Of a stretch of DNA of 64,000 nucleotides, positions 9,416 through 19,893 are shown in pieces; position 1 is the stretch's first letter; every line of letters begins with the position of its first letter. Made by a program: the position numbers and the translations under genes. This DNA is from a virus. Where the stretch lies: the IMG/VR virus record IMGVR_UViG_3300008117_000049, positions 1-64,000 of that record; one strand, 5' to 3'. The notes beneath the pieces are model-generated. The model was given only the letters and a program-made list of their open reading frames with translations. It made no database searches and had not been told where the DNA came from.

Positions 9416-9455
9416 TGTATAATAATTATAAAGACAGATACAAAGTTAGGTAATT

Positions 9456-12400
9456 ATGACTGACACATCAGTAGAGTATAGATATTTCATAACAAATATT
9501 GTTACTAATCAAGTAATCGCTGAGGTTCCATTAACTGGCGTATCTTACGAAAAAGGGCTAAAAGACGCTGGTTCTTTTTCTGGAACTTTAAGTCTTTCTG
9601 TTGAAACAGATGGATTAGATGTGTACAACTCAACTTTGCCTGGAAAAAACGCTATTTATGTTCTTAGAAACGGACTATGCGTTTGGGGTGGAATAATTTG
9701 GACTAGAAGTTACGATGTTGTAGCAAAAACAGTCACTATCAATGCTAATGAATTTACAAGTTATTTCCAGCACAGAAAGATTTGGAAAACTTGGAATCTT
9801 ACTCACTCTAATACATTGGTTTATGTAGACCCCAAAAAAGATACGCAACTAATTGTTGAATTAGATACTGACACTGGGGACACTATAACAATTGAAGAAG
9901 GAGTTGCCGTAGAACTTTCTTTCCTAGACAAACGCGGATATAACCTTAGCGGTCATTTTAGAGTAAATAAAGATTTTTACAACGCAACAAAAATAACTGT
10001 TGATAAAGAGGCTCTTCAATGGAATGTTTCTGGTGTTGACCACACATTCAAGACTGCAAAAGACGGAATATTTGATGTTGTAAAAAGAGAAGTTACTGAG
10101 GGTAGTAAAGAAGTAGTCATAACAACAGACGAGCCACATATGCTGAGCGTTGGAAACGAAGTTGCCATCACTAATCTTGACAAAGATGTGCCTATTGCCC
10201 AATATAAAACTTATAAAAGTCAAGAAAAAGAATACCCAATAGCCGCTATTTCATCTACATCTGTTATTTACAGATATGCAAGCACTGGCTCAAAAAAACC
10301 TACTGTTGTTGAAGGTCAAAATATTATTACTAATATTGACACAACTGGAATTTCCGTGGGAGCAAGAATAACTCAGTTGGCGGACAAAAAAATTCCTGGT
10401 AGCGACACTGGTTCTGTGCCAACCGTGGGTTTTGATTGCCGTGTCACTAAAGTTGATGATATAAATAATACAATAACTTTTAGCGCTTTTTTAGGAGCAA
10501 ATCCAAACAACACCAGTGCCGAAAAAAGCGGACTTGTTTCATTAAAATTTGAAAATCAAAAAAATTCTTACATAGTTACATTAGATGAAACTAGGAAAAG
10601 ACTTCTTTATTCTATCCAACCTAAAGATTACAGTTGGGTTGGAAAAGTAAAAGCGGGCACTTTAATAAAAACAAACGGAATTACTGGATTTCAAACAGAC
10701 AGCAGCACTCCACCTAAGTCAGATAAAGTTTATGGTGAATTAGGTGGTAAAAAAACTAGGTATCCAATAGGCAATGGTTCAACTCAACTTCTTATTAGTG
10801 AAAATAGAATTAAATTAATTGACACTAATGAGCCATTAAATAATGTTTCTAAAATAAAACCTGGAATGCCTTTTTATTATGTTTCTGGGGCAACTGAAAG
10901 CATAAGTTATTCAATTGTAAAAGATGTTGATTATGCAAACAATATTTTTACATTAGAAAATATGCCTTGGGCTAACGCTGATTCTGGTATTACATTTGAC
11001 ATTGCCGAAGAAGACTTCCACAAGGTGTTGGGCATAAGTACGCCAAAAACTGTAAAAACTATGGCCGACTATTATTATGCAAGTTTAGACACAGATTTTG
11101 TTGGAGTGCCTTCTATTATATTTAGTAGAGCAGTTACAGATATTACAAAAACTAAAACTTTTTTGAATACATACAAATCTCCAACTGTAGATGCTACTTT
11201 TTCAATTATTAGCGTAGAAACACACGATTATCCATACACAAAAAGTAAAGCAGCCTTATGTGTAAATACTGAAACTGGAGAATATGCTCCCGTTATAAAA
11301 GTTATTGACAGCAAAACTTTTGTTGTCAATTCTTCTTGTGAAGCAAAATATACAAATTCCAGTACTAAACAAGAAACAGCAAAAATTGCTTGGAACGGTA
11401 AGTATCCCGCAACTATGTACACTCACACTGACACATATGAGCAAGTCAGGTATTTCTTAGGAAAAGTTTATGAAGACTTCGTTTCAGTAAAAAATTACAA
11501 TCCTTTCTTAAACAACTTAGAAAAAACTCAAATAAAAAGCGCTAAATTTGATGCTGAAAACGATGTTGCAACAATATATACAGGTTTTCAAAAACCAGTA
11601 TTTAGCAAAAAAATTTATTTAGATTATAACAGCGGAAGTCCAAAAATTGTAGCAAAAATAGGCCTTTTTGAAGCGTACTCTCAATTTGATATTGAGGAAG
11701 ATAAGGGCAAAGAAATAACAATTACTGGCTCAGATACATCTATAAATGGCACATTTTTTATAAGAGAAATAAGTGCTAACAAAGATTATATTTATTATAA
11801 CTTAGCAGACGCTGAACAAAATATTGATAGTTATTCGTTAAGTAGCGTAAGTGCTAATGGAAGTCAAATAACTTACACAACAACCGATAACCACAATATA
11901 AAAGTTGGTCAGTTTGTAACGGTTGGTGGCGGCAGTAATAATAATTTAAAAGTAACAAGTGCTGAAGTTGTTAGCGTAACATCAAACACCGCAGTTGTTT
12001 TAAAATCCGTCAGTGGCTCGGATAACAGCCCAAACTATTCTATTTTTACATCAGATAGATTAACTGATACCGAAACTTTACCGCTAAACTCTTCTGTAAT
12101 AACTTTTGGAAAGCATGACTTATCCGCTGGAAATAACATAGAAGTTAGCGGACTTGCTAGAGAAAATTATGACGGAACTTGGAAAGTTTCTTCTGTTCCA
12201 GACCCCGTTTCTTTTACTTATAAACCATCATTTGAAACACTTAAAATAACTGATGTTAAATTAGAGTGGCTAGTCAATAGTTATGTTGTAACAGTAAAAC
12301 TAAACAAAAAACCAAATTTTGGTAAATATGCTTATATTGAAAAACATACAAAAATAAAGGTAAGCGGTTTAGGGTCTCCTTACGATTCGGCTTCGGGAAA

Positions 12401-14162
12401 TGCTTGGAGTTTAGATAAATATACCGAATACAGTTCTAATGATGAAACCTCATATTTTTTCTCTTACAAAATAACTGGTGCTAACGGCACTAGAGAGGTT
12501 CATCCGCTAAGACCAGTAAATTATGCTGAAAGAAAGTATGGTACTTCAAAAAGCATAACTAACGCTGTTTATGTAGCAGAAACTGGCGGTACTAAAACTC
12601 AACAAAGCAAAACTGGTAGAGGCAATACAACTTACACAACTGGCACTAATCACGGCTATTCTCAGGGACAAAAAGTTGTTGTGTCTAATATTGGTGGTCA
12701 ATTTACTCAATTGACGGGAAATACAAACGCTTATTCTCAATATATAGTCACTATCTCTTCCGTTCCCACCTCTAATACTTTTGTTGTTAGCAACCAAACA
12801 AATGTAGACAACGAAAGTCTTTGGAAATTAAAAAACAATTCTGATTTAGACATTGGAAAAACAAATACCAATACCCAACCTGCCAATGCTACGGTTATTG
12901 CTTACGATGGCTCCAGTGTTAGACCAGAAGACAATTACCCAACGGTAAAAATTGATGATTTACCTGCTGTAAACAACTCATCAACTTTGACCACAACAAT
13001 AACTGGAAAAGCCTTTAACGCTAAAACAAAAACCGTTTATTTACAATTATCTTCTGACCCAGGTTTTGCCGCTGGTCAAACTATTTTTATTAAAAATGCT
13101 GACGACCTTATAGAAAATCTTTTTGACGGATACTATACAATTAGTGAATTTACTAAATGGACAGACAATAAGTATCAACTTGTTTATAAATCAACAAACA
13201 AAAAACAAAAGAAAAATATAGGCGAATTTGATAAAAAACAAAAATTTGTTGCTTACAAAAAGCAAGGCTCTACTGTTGCCACAGTAAGCGTTTATGCTCA
13301 AGTAATAGTTGGAAGTTACGGCTCATTTACAGAAAATTCTGACCCGCAAATAGAATTTTCTACTTACGAAGATTCTGGCAATTATCAAAGGGTTCCAAGT
13401 TACAGAGGGCACGAACTAAAAAATGTTGGAGAATATTTGTCTGAATACTCCGACAAATATATTGTCAAACCGGGTAGCACAAAAATTATTAGAAATGTCT
13501 ATGGTTTTGAATATCGTATTGATTGCGTTTATGACCAAATAAATTCTACTTTTAGAAGAGTATTTACTTTCTTACCTATTACATACCCTAATCCGCCTAT
13601 TCACGGTGAAGTTTCTCCGCCTAGTAGATTTGGTGCTGATAAATATGTATTTGAATATCCCGGCAATATTAGCAATGTTTCTTTAGAAGAATCTGCCGAA
13701 GATGCCTCTACAAGATTCTTTATGGTTGGTAGTGACGGTGGAACTGGAACTAGCGATGCGTCTAAATCTTATGTTGGAGTTGCTCATAAAAATCTTTTAG
13801 CGGACAACTGGCCATTGCTTGATTCAGATGAAAATAACGACAAAATAGATTTAATTTCTGAAATATCGGAAAATGCTTACAGATACTTAAACGAAACTAA
13901 ACCACCGTCTGGAACTTTTCAAATTGGAGTTGTTGGAAACTTAGACCCTGTTGTAAATACATACAAACCTGGCGATTGGTGTAGCATTATAGTAAATGAC
14001 AAGTTTATAAAAGACAGGTTGGCTAGTGATTTGGAGCCTAGAGACGATGTAATTGTAAGAAAAATTATTTCTTACAGCGTTGATGTACCAGACGCTCCGT
14101 CAATTCCAGAAAGCGTTACCATAAGTCTAATTACAGAGTGGGATGTTGATAAGCGTGGCTAG
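9456..14162 (+). CDS. Large tail-tip / minor tail protein with HG-repeat modules
   Basis: 1568 aa. The N-terminal 110 residues (LTGVSYEKGLKDAGSFSG, IYVLRNGLCVWGGIIW) resemble minor tail or tail-associated hub proteins that sit below Dit in actinophages. The C-terminal 250 residues also look hub-like (VFEYPGNISNVSLEESAEDA, NTYKPGDWCSIIVND). The middle of about 1000 residues contains at least four copies of the beta module seen in the two neighbouring genes, for example TNHGYSQGQKVVVSNIGG. A TATAAT at 9418-9423 lies just upstream and may be an internal promoter. The split hub pattern suggests that repeats were inserted into an ancestral tail hub gene. Confidence 0.75.
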   Translation: MTDTSVEYRYFITNIVTNQVIAEVPLTGVSYEKGLKDAGSFSGTLSLSVETDGLDVYNSTLPGKNAIYVLRNGLCVWGGIIWTRSYDVVAKTVTINANEFTSYFQHRKIWKTWNLTHSNTLVYVDPKKDTQLIVELDTDTGDTITIEEGVAVELSFLDKRGYNLSGHFRVNKDFYNATKITVDKEALQWNVSGVDHTFKTAKDGIFDVVKREVTEGSKEVVITTDEPHMLSVGNEVAITNLDKDVPIAQYKTYKSQEKEYPIAAISSTSVIYRYASTGSKKPTVVEGQNIITNIDTTGISVGARITQLADKKIPGSDTGSVPTVGFDCRVTKVDDINNTITFSAFLGANPNNTSAEKSGLVSLKFENQKNSYIVTLDETRKRLLYSIQPKDYSWVGKVKAGTLIKTNGITGFQTDSSTPPKSDKVYGELGGKKTRYPIGNGSTQLLISENRIKLIDTNEPLNNVSKIKPGMPFYYVSGATESISYSIVKDVDYANNIFTLENMPWANADSGITFDIAEEDFHKVLGISTPKTVKTMADYYYASLDTDFVGVPSIIFSRAVTDITKTKTFLNTYKSPTVDATFSIISVETHDYPYTKSKAALCVNTETGEYAPVIKVIDSKTFVVNSSCEAKYTNSSTKQETAKIAWNGKYPATMYTHTDTYEQVRYFLGKVYEDFVSVKNYNPFLNNLEKTQIKSAKFDAENDVATIYTGFQKPVFSKKIYLDYNSGSPKIVAKIGLFEAYSQFDIEEDKGKEITITGSDTSINGTFFIREISANKDYIYYNLADAEQNIDSYSLSSVSANGSQITYTTTDNHNIKVGQFVTVGGGSNNNLKVTSAEVVSVTSNTAVVLKSVSGSDNSPNYSIFTSDRLTDTETLPLNSSVITFGKHDLSAGNNIEVSGLARENYDGTWKVSSVPDPVSFTYKPSFETLKITDVKLEWLVNSYVVTVKLNKKPNFGKYAYIEKHTKIKVSGLGSPYDSASGNAWSLDKYTEYSSNDETSYFFSYKITGANGTREVHPLRPVNYAERKYGTSKSITNAVYVAETGGTKTQQSKTGRGNTTYTTGTNHGYSQGQKVVVSNIGGQFTQLTGNTNAYSQYIVTISSVPTSNTFVVSNQTNVDNESLWKLKNNSDLDIGKTNTNTQPANATVIAYDGSSVRPEDNYPTVKIDDLPAVNNSSTLTTTITGKAFNAKTKTVYLQLSSDPGFAAGQTIFIKNADDLIENLFDGYYTISEFTKWTDNKYQLVYKSTNKKQKKNIGEFDKKQKFVAYKKQGSTVATVSVYAQVIVGSYGSFTENSDPQIEFSTYEDSGNYQRVPSYRGHELKNVGEYLSEYSDKYIVKPGSTKIIRNVYGFEYRIDCVYDQINSTFRRVFTFLPITYPNPPIHGEVSPPSRFGADKYVFEYPGNISNVSLEESAEDASTRFFMVGSDGGTGTSDASKSYVGVAHKNLLADNWPLLDSDENNDKIDLISEISENAYRYLNETKPPSGTFQIGVVGNLDPVVNTYKPGDWCSIIVNDKFIKDRLASDLEPRDDVIVRKIISYSVDVPDAPSIPESVTISLITEWDVDKRG

Positions 14163-17100
14163 CGATAGAAGTAGAAAATTTAGGTCAATCACTGCTCGTA
14201 TTACAGAGATAGACAAAAAATTAGGTTCGGTTTCAAAAACTATTCAAACTGTTACGGATGGTTTAGGAGACGATGCTGTTTCTGAAAATTCTCTTCAAAG
14301 TGGTTCTATAACATCCGATGCTTTACAAATAGAAGCAATTACGGCAGACAAAATAGCGCCTAGCGTTTTTGAAAATGCTTCTTCTGGAATTCAAAGAGTC
14401 CCAGCATCTCTTAAATCAGTTGACTATTGGAATTCTGCTATATATGGCAATATAACTGCTTTTACCGAAGCCTATTTTGCCGATAAAGAAAATAAAAATG
14501 TTGAGGCTACAGAAAATGGAATTTTATTTAGTCCAGAATCAAACAGTTCCGTAATTATTAGTAAAGCAGAAATGCTTGAAAATGGACTAATTTTATTGAC
14601 AACTGATGTAGCGCATAACTATGAAACTTTTGACTACATAAATGTACAAAATTTAGGTTCTCCTTTTGATGGCGAGTGGGTTATAACCGATGTCCCGACT
14701 ACAACAACAATAATTTACACTCTCAATCAATTTGAAGAAACAAGCACCAATGTTGATGAAGATGTAAATGCTTACATAGTTGTTGGTGGCAGTTTTGGAG
14801 ACAGTAACGAAGCAGAAACTCCAAACTACAAACATTCAATTATTAGAAAATCTTTTGTAGATGGTGTTGTGACACTAACTCTTTTTGATGAAACCGACAC
14901 AACTGAAAACTATCAAACTCATGGTTATAAAGTTGGCTATACGGTAAATGTTATTGGTTTAGGTTCTCCTTATGACGGAGTACACAGAATAACTTATGTG
15001 CCAGAAACCGAAAACAACATTATTCAATACAGAGTTGATAACAAAACAATTGCCGAGTTTGAGCCAAAAATTGCTTTGACATCTGCTTTTGGAGATGGCG
15101 AAAAAATAACTTACCAGTCTTCTACAATTCACGAAATATCGGTAAATCAGGTTGTAAAAATAACTGGTTTTACAACTACTACTGGATATAACTTAACGGG
15201 CAGGGTTAGTGGAGTTTATGGTGGCGGTTCTACTTTTACTATAGATTCAACTGTTGTTCCAGCAACTAATTCACCAGAAACTGGTGGTACTTATGAGTGT
15301 AAAATTGCAACAGTCACGGCGGATGCCGATTCTGTCTTGTTCTTAACTGGAAAAAATCCAGTTCCAACTAGCAGAAATGTTTTAGTAAGTTGGTCTTCCA
15401 ATAAACCAATAAAAGTTTATGCCGTAGTTTGGCTTTCTAATTTACCAGACAGTAAATTTTTTACAGAAATAGACAGTCTGACAAATCCAAATGTATATGA
15501 CCTAACTGGAATAAACAATTATTTATGGGAAATTACAGAAGACATCACTAACTACGCTATATATGCTGAAGTTTTGGCTGGTGGTGAAGAAACATTATTA
15601 CAAGAATTTTATGTTTTTGAAGCAGTAGGCAATCAAGATAAAAAAATATATAAAATTATTGGGGCTTCCGTTGAGCCAGTTGCCAACAATGTAAATAAAA
15701 TAACTGTTTATACAAACGCAGTTCATCCTTATTCTGCTCAAGATTTGGTAATTCTTAGCAATATGGAAACAATTTCTAATTCTTTAAACAATAAAAAGTT
15801 TGAAATTGCGTCTGTATCTGAAGATAAAAAAAGTTTTGTAGTTGAAAATCCAACATTTACATTGTCGGTAGAAACAACAAACGGAAGTTTTTTAGTAAAC
15901 ACTTCTCCTACTAAAAGTATTTCTGACGATATTTCTATTGAACAACCTTTTACTTCTAACAACATTACTGCGTTATCAAATAGTTTTGTAACTGCTCTAG
16001 TTCCTACAATTACTACTACAAACACAAAAACTGGCTTAGTTGCTACTTTAACTGCTGGCAGTAATGCCGTAACTCTAACAACTGGGAACACAGAGGGGAT
16101 GTTTGTTGGTCAATCTTTGCTAAAAACTTCAGGCACTGGTGCTTTTGTTACAGCGGGAAGTTCTTATGTTGCCAACATTTCTAGCACTACTCAATTTACT
16201 ACTACAGCAAATCACGCGACCAGCGGAGCAATAACTTTTAACGCAGCAACAGAAACTACATCTTTTAATTCTTTTAGAGTTAGCAACGCCAGCGGGCAAA
16301 CGAACACCGTTAATTTGACTTTTTATGTACCAACAACCATTGTTGACGACCAAACTGGCTTAGTTGCTACTTTAACTGCTGGAAGTAATACCATAAATCT
16401 TACAACTGGAAACACTAACGCAATTTATGTTGGTCAATTTTTGACTAAAACTAGCGGTTCTGGCGCTTTTGGAAACTCTGGTCTTGTTTATGTTACTAGC
16501 GTAAATGCTGACAGCACCACTGAATTTACGGTTGATTATGACCACGACACTAATGGTTCTACTACATTTAAAGTTTCTTCAGTTGGAAAAGTTTCTTTAG
16601 ATGCCAGCGTTATTGGTGGCAACAAACAAGGGCAAGTAACTACATTAGGCTCCAATGGCCTTACACAAAAAAGCACTGAGGGCGGACAGTCCGTAAATCT
16701 TACTGACGACAATAATACTGACAACCATTTATCTATAAAAACTACCGAGCAAGAAGTAGTTGCTTCTATTTCTAGTACTGGTGCTGGAACTTTCAAAACT
16801 TTAGATGCCGATTCTTTGTCTGTTGATACGGACATTACTATTGGTAGTGCTAACACCGCTTTAGTCGGAACTTTTATTGATGCTAATTACAACGGTAAAT
16901 CTTATGGTGGTGCCTTACTAAATAGATTTGCTAGAGGCACAATATATCAAGCGTATTGGCTAACTCCATCAACTGTCTCAACTCAATATCTGGGGCTTGC
17001 TGCTGGAACTTTTAAACTTGATTCAAACAGGCTGTATCAAGTATTTGCTAGTGCTTCTGGTATGAGGGCAAGCGTAAATACAAATGTTGCTCTTGAACTA

Positions 17101-19020
17101 ATGGTAAGCACTACGCCAATAAGAGTTGAAGATTCTTCCGAACTTTCTCATATGTCTTACACCCACCCAAGTCAGAGATACGAAACAACATATCCATACA
17201 ATTCCAGTGGGACCGCCGACAATGTTTACACTACTACTAACAACTCTTCACATACTCATAATGTTAATATTGCTCACACTCACTATGTAGATGTTTTTAA
17301 CTCTAGTTTTTGGCGTGATTTACTAGGTCATTTCTATTCAACTAGCCCGACTCCTACTTCTGAAAATACAACCACTTTTGCTATTTCAAGTTGGTCTAGA
17401 GCCACTTCAGGCGCAAACGCAAACGCTGTATTTACGCTACCCGCTGGTGCTGGGTCTTACTTAAATTCTAATATTTCTAATGCTTCAAGAATGTTTATTG
17501 GTGTAGAAACTAAAAATTATAATCAAACCGACTACATAGACGGAACATACGAACTTCATAAAATAAGTGACACCAGTTTTAGAGTGGTAACTTCGGCAAA
17601 CACCACTATAAGCACAATTACTAGAAAAACTAATTTAGAAGCAACTTTATCTACTGGAACCTCACTTGTAACTCTAACTACTGGAAATACTTCAGGTTTG
17701 ACCGAGGGACAAAGATTTATAAAAACAGGCGGGACTGGTGAATTTGGAAATTCTGGAGAAGTATATGTAAATACTGTAGCGAATTTAACTTCTTTTTTTG
17801 TTGTAGATGCTGGCGGAGTTGATGTTGTAAACCATAGTGTTGCTGGTCCAATAACATTTGAAGCCAGTGCTGGAAGATTGACTTTAGTAGACCCAATTAT
17901 GAGCAATACTCAAGCAACTTTTACTGACTCGTCTGTAGTTGCGTCAAGTGATGGAACAAATCACACATACGCTGTCAAAAACTTATTTCAAACTGGTCAG
18001 TTAGTAGATGTTGATTCAAGTAATAATTCTTGGAACATTACTGGTGGAACTATTGTTTCAGCAGACTCTACTCATTTTGTAATCAAACCATCTGGTACAG
18101 CGCAAAATAACGGAAATACAAATACCGCTACTACCGTGACTGCGTATTGGAACGATAGACAAAGACAACTTCATAGAAATTATTTGCCAGCAAATACAGA
18201 TTTATATTATGTTTTACGATTGAGACATCAGGTAACGCCAAGTTCATATTCAATAACTCTTGCTGAAAATCCAAATAGTATGTTGGCAATTACTGATTTA
18301 GGTCAAGCAAAAGATATGACTTTTGTTGCTCAGGGTGATACAAGTGGCACTACTTGGACATCTGGGCTTCCCATTGGTTATAGCAATGTTTCTTCTACAG
18401 ACACTACAACCGTTACCGAAACTCAAACCTTGTCAGTTTCAGACAGTGCTTATTACGATAATTACGGTAAGGGCGACAGTTTAAGCATTCCTTATGCTTA
18501 CAAATATTATTTGTACCAAGGCAATCCTGGCACAGCGTCTGGAGTTAAAAAATCTGCCGTACTTTTCGCTGCTTTTAATTTTACTGGAAAAACTAACGGA
18601 CTTTCTATTAAAAAACTTGAAATCTATTTACGGAATAGACATTCTTATCTATCCACTGGCTTAACTGTTTATTTAGGTGCTCATTCTGCAACTTCTTTAG
18701 GGAGCACCGTTCCTTTAGCCCTTGACTCTTGCGTGGCAACTACATCTACTTTTACTAAAGGTCAAGGTAAATGGATAACTTTACCATCAAGTTGGCACAG
18801 CACATTTAGCAATGGTGGTGGCGGTAGAGGTATTTTGATTGGCTTGACTGATGAAAACCCAGACACTTATTACGATGGGATTGATAATTATGGATATTTT
18901 GATGGAGTAACTCAAGATGACCCGCCTAAAATTAGAATTACTTATACTTACGAAGCGCCTGTAGGCTCTAACAATAATTCTGGTGGTGGGGGCAGCGGTG
19001 GCGGATACATTCCAATCTAA
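14143..19020 (+). CDS. Very large tail fibre / receptor-interaction protein
   Basis: 1625 aa. It overlaps the end of the preceding tail gene. The ATG at 14143 gives a 20-nt overlap; a GTG at 14155 (protein beginning VASDRSRK) is an alternative. The N-terminal 60 residues are helical and should anchor the fibre. Four or five HG-type beta modules follow. Three copies of another module, VATLTAGSNAVTLTTGNT and relatives near residues 630, 745 and 1165, come next, then a Ser/Thr/Asn-rich body. The C terminus ends in a flexible Gly-rich tail, GGGGSGGGYIPI. Such composition and position fit a host-binding tail fibre. The receptor is unknown. Confidence 0.7.
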   Translation: MLISVASDRSRKFRSITARITEIDKKLGSVSKTIQTVTDGLGDDAVSENSLQSGSITSDALQIEAITADKIAPSVFENASSGIQRVPASLKSVDYWNSAIYGNITAFTEAYFADKENKNVEATENGILFSPESNSSVIISKAEMLENGLILLTTDVAHNYETFDYINVQNLGSPFDGEWVITDVPTTTTIIYTLNQFEETSTNVDEDVNAYIVVGGSFGDSNEAETPNYKHSIIRKSFVDGVVTLTLFDETDTTENYQTHGYKVGYTVNVIGLGSPYDGVHRITYVPETENNIIQYRVDNKTIAEFEPKIALTSAFGDGEKITYQSSTIHEISVNQVVKITGFTTTTGYNLTGRVSGVYGGGSTFTIDSTVVPATNSPETGGTYECKIATVTADADSVLFLTGKNPVPTSRNVLVSWSSNKPIKVYAVVWLSNLPDSKFFTEIDSLTNPNVYDLTGINNYLWEITEDITNYAIYAEVLAGGEETLLQEFYVFEAVGNQDKKIYKIIGASVEPVANNVNKITVYTNAVHPYSAQDLVILSNMETISNSLNNKKFEIASVSEDKKSFVVENPTFTLSVETTNGSFLVNTSPTKSISDDISIEQPFTSNNITALSNSFVTALVPTITTTNTKTGLVATLTAGSNAVTLTTGNTEGMFVGQSLLKTSGTGAFVTAGSSYVANISSTTQFTTTANHATSGAITFNAATETTSFNSFRVSNASGQTNTVNLTFYVPTTIVDDQTGLVATLTAGSNTINLTTGNTNAIYVGQFLTKTSGSGAFGNSGLVYVTSVNADSTTEFTVDYDHDTNGSTTFKVSSVGKVSLDASVIGGNKQGQVTTLGSNGLTQKSTEGGQSVNLTDDNNTDNHLSIKTTEQEVVASISSTGAGTFKTLDADSLSVDTDITIGSANTALVGTFIDANYNGKSYGGALLNRFARGTIYQAYWLTPSTVSTQYLGLAAGTFKLDSNRLYQVFASASGMRASVNTNVALELMVSTTPIRVEDSSELSHMSYTHPSQRYETTYPYNSSGTADNVYTTTNNSSHTHNVNIAHTHYVDVFNSSFWRDLLGHFYSTSPTPTSENTTTFAISSWSRATSGANANAVFTLPAGAGSYLNSNISNASRMFIGVETKNYNQTDYIDGTYELHKISDTSFRVVTSANTTISTITRKTNLEATLSTGTSLVTLTTGNTSGLTEGQRFIKTGGTGEFGNSGEVYVNTVANLTSFFVVDAGGVDVVNHSVAGPITFEASAGRLTLVDPIMSNTQATFTDSSVVASSDGTNHTYAVKNLFQTGQLVDVDSSNNSWNITGGTIVSADSTHFVIKPSGTAQNNGNTNTATTVTAYWNDRQRQLHRNYLPANTDLYYVLRLRHQVTPSSYSITLAENPNSMLAITDLGQAKDMTFVAQGDTSGTTWTSGLPIGYSNVSSTDTTTVTETQTLSVSDSAYYDNYGKGDSLSIPYAYKYYLYQGNPGTASGVKKSAVLFAAFNFTGKTNGLSIKKLEIYLRNRHSYLSTGLTVYLGAHSATSLGSTVPLALDSCVATTSTFTKGQGKWITLPSSWHSTFSNGGGGRGILIGLTDENPDTYYDGIDNYGYFDGVTQDDPPKIRITYTYEAPVGSNNNSGGGGSGGGYIPI

Positions 19021-19036
19021 TCAAAAATTAGTTAGG

Positions 19037-19042
19037 TATAAT
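19037..19042 (+). promoter_or_regulatory. TATAAT -10 box of a probable leaderless promoter
   Basis: A perfect TATAAT is followed by six bases and then the ATG at 19049, so transcription would start at or within a base or two of the start codon. No Shine-Dalgarno sequence is present. No convincing -35 box is visible. Confidence 0.5.
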
Positions 19043-19048
19043 TGAAAT

Positions 19049-19366
19049 ATGATTCAAGTAAATGACATAGTTATTGCCACGCTACAAGACGGGAAGTCTG
19101 TTGCTACGCAAAACTTTACCGTAACCAAAATTGACGGAACTAGATACTTAGGTGGACCACTAGAGTGCGACACCGAGGCTGGCTGGGTTGTAGAAATTCT
19201 AAAAAAGAACCTTGACAATCTAGCATTACCGCAAACTATTTCTGAAATTAGAGCAATTGACCGTAGCAATAACTCACACGATTTAGTTGGTAAAGGAATT
19301 TCTTGGAGAGATTCAAATGGAAATTTATTTGATGTCGCAAACATCATTAGTTGGTCGTTAGTTTAG
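19049..19366 (+). CDS. Hypothetical protein
   Basis: 105 aa and not recognised. It is predicted to be mostly beta strands: the N-terminal part (VNDIVIATLQDGKSVATQNF) resembles small SH3-like barrels, and the C-terminal part is GKGISWRDSNGNLFDVANI. It lies just after the tail fibre gene and starts from an apparent leaderless promoter, so it may be expressed separately from the tail genes. Confidence 0.6.
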   Translation: MIQVNDIVIATLQDGKSVATQNFTVTKIDGTRYLGGPLECDTEAGWVVEILKKNLDNLALPQTISEIRAIDRSNNSHDLVGKGISWRDSNGNLFDVANIISWSLV

Positions 19367-19408
19367 TAGTTGTGCTAATCTCTTAGAAAGACATATGAAA
19401 GAAAACAA

Positions 19409-19879
19409 ATGTATGAAGTGAAAGATGGTGCCAGAACTTTACAGTTTGATGGCTTAGTTTTAGGGAAGTCTTCATCTTGGCGTAAAGGTTCTTATCGTTG
19501 GATTGAGTTTGAACTTTACCGAACAGAAAGTGGTTCTTATGTTTTATCTAGAATTGGCGTTTCTCTTATTTACCATGGTGCTGGTTGCCCGCTTGTAAAA
19601 AAGTATGGACTAAAAGAAGCATTTGTAAAAAACCTACACAAAGACGCTATCCCCTGTGAAGAGTGCTATCCAGATGAAAGCGTGGATTTAGTATTTCCTG
19701 AAAGTTATAGATACTGGGCTCAAGTCTCAGAAGACCCAAAGGCTGTTTTAGAAGCACTATATAAATATGATGTTGGCGGTGCTAGATACCTTACTAATGT
19801 CGCTCAAAGATTATTAGAAGTGGCGGCTAAGCAAGACTCAGGTATTGATTCTATTTATAGAGTAGAAATAATCCCATAA
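19409..19879 (+). CDS. Hypothetical protein with Cys/His motifs
   Basis: 156 aa. The N-terminal half looks like a beta domain (YRWIEFELYRTESGSYVLSR). A YHGAGCPLVKKYG segment and a CEECYP motif around residues 90-95 could together bind a metal. The C-terminal half is helical. It starts a series of small genes ahead of the DNA polymerase. No family is recognised. Confidence 0.6.
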   Translation: MYEVKDGARTLQFDGLVLGKSSSWRKGSYRWIEFELYRTESGSYVLSRIGVSLIYHGAGCPLVKKYGLKEAFVKNLHKDAIPCEECYPDESVDLVFPESYRYWAQVSEDPKAVLEALYKYDVGGARYLTNVAQRLLEVAAKQDSGIDSIYRVEIIP

Positions 19880-19893
19880 GGAAAGAAGTAAAT

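Noticed and set aside
15738-17906. Several long minus-strand open frames opposite the tail fibre gene
   Set aside because: They follow the repeats and codon pattern of the plus-strand gene, lack ribosome sites and would be isolated antisense genes.
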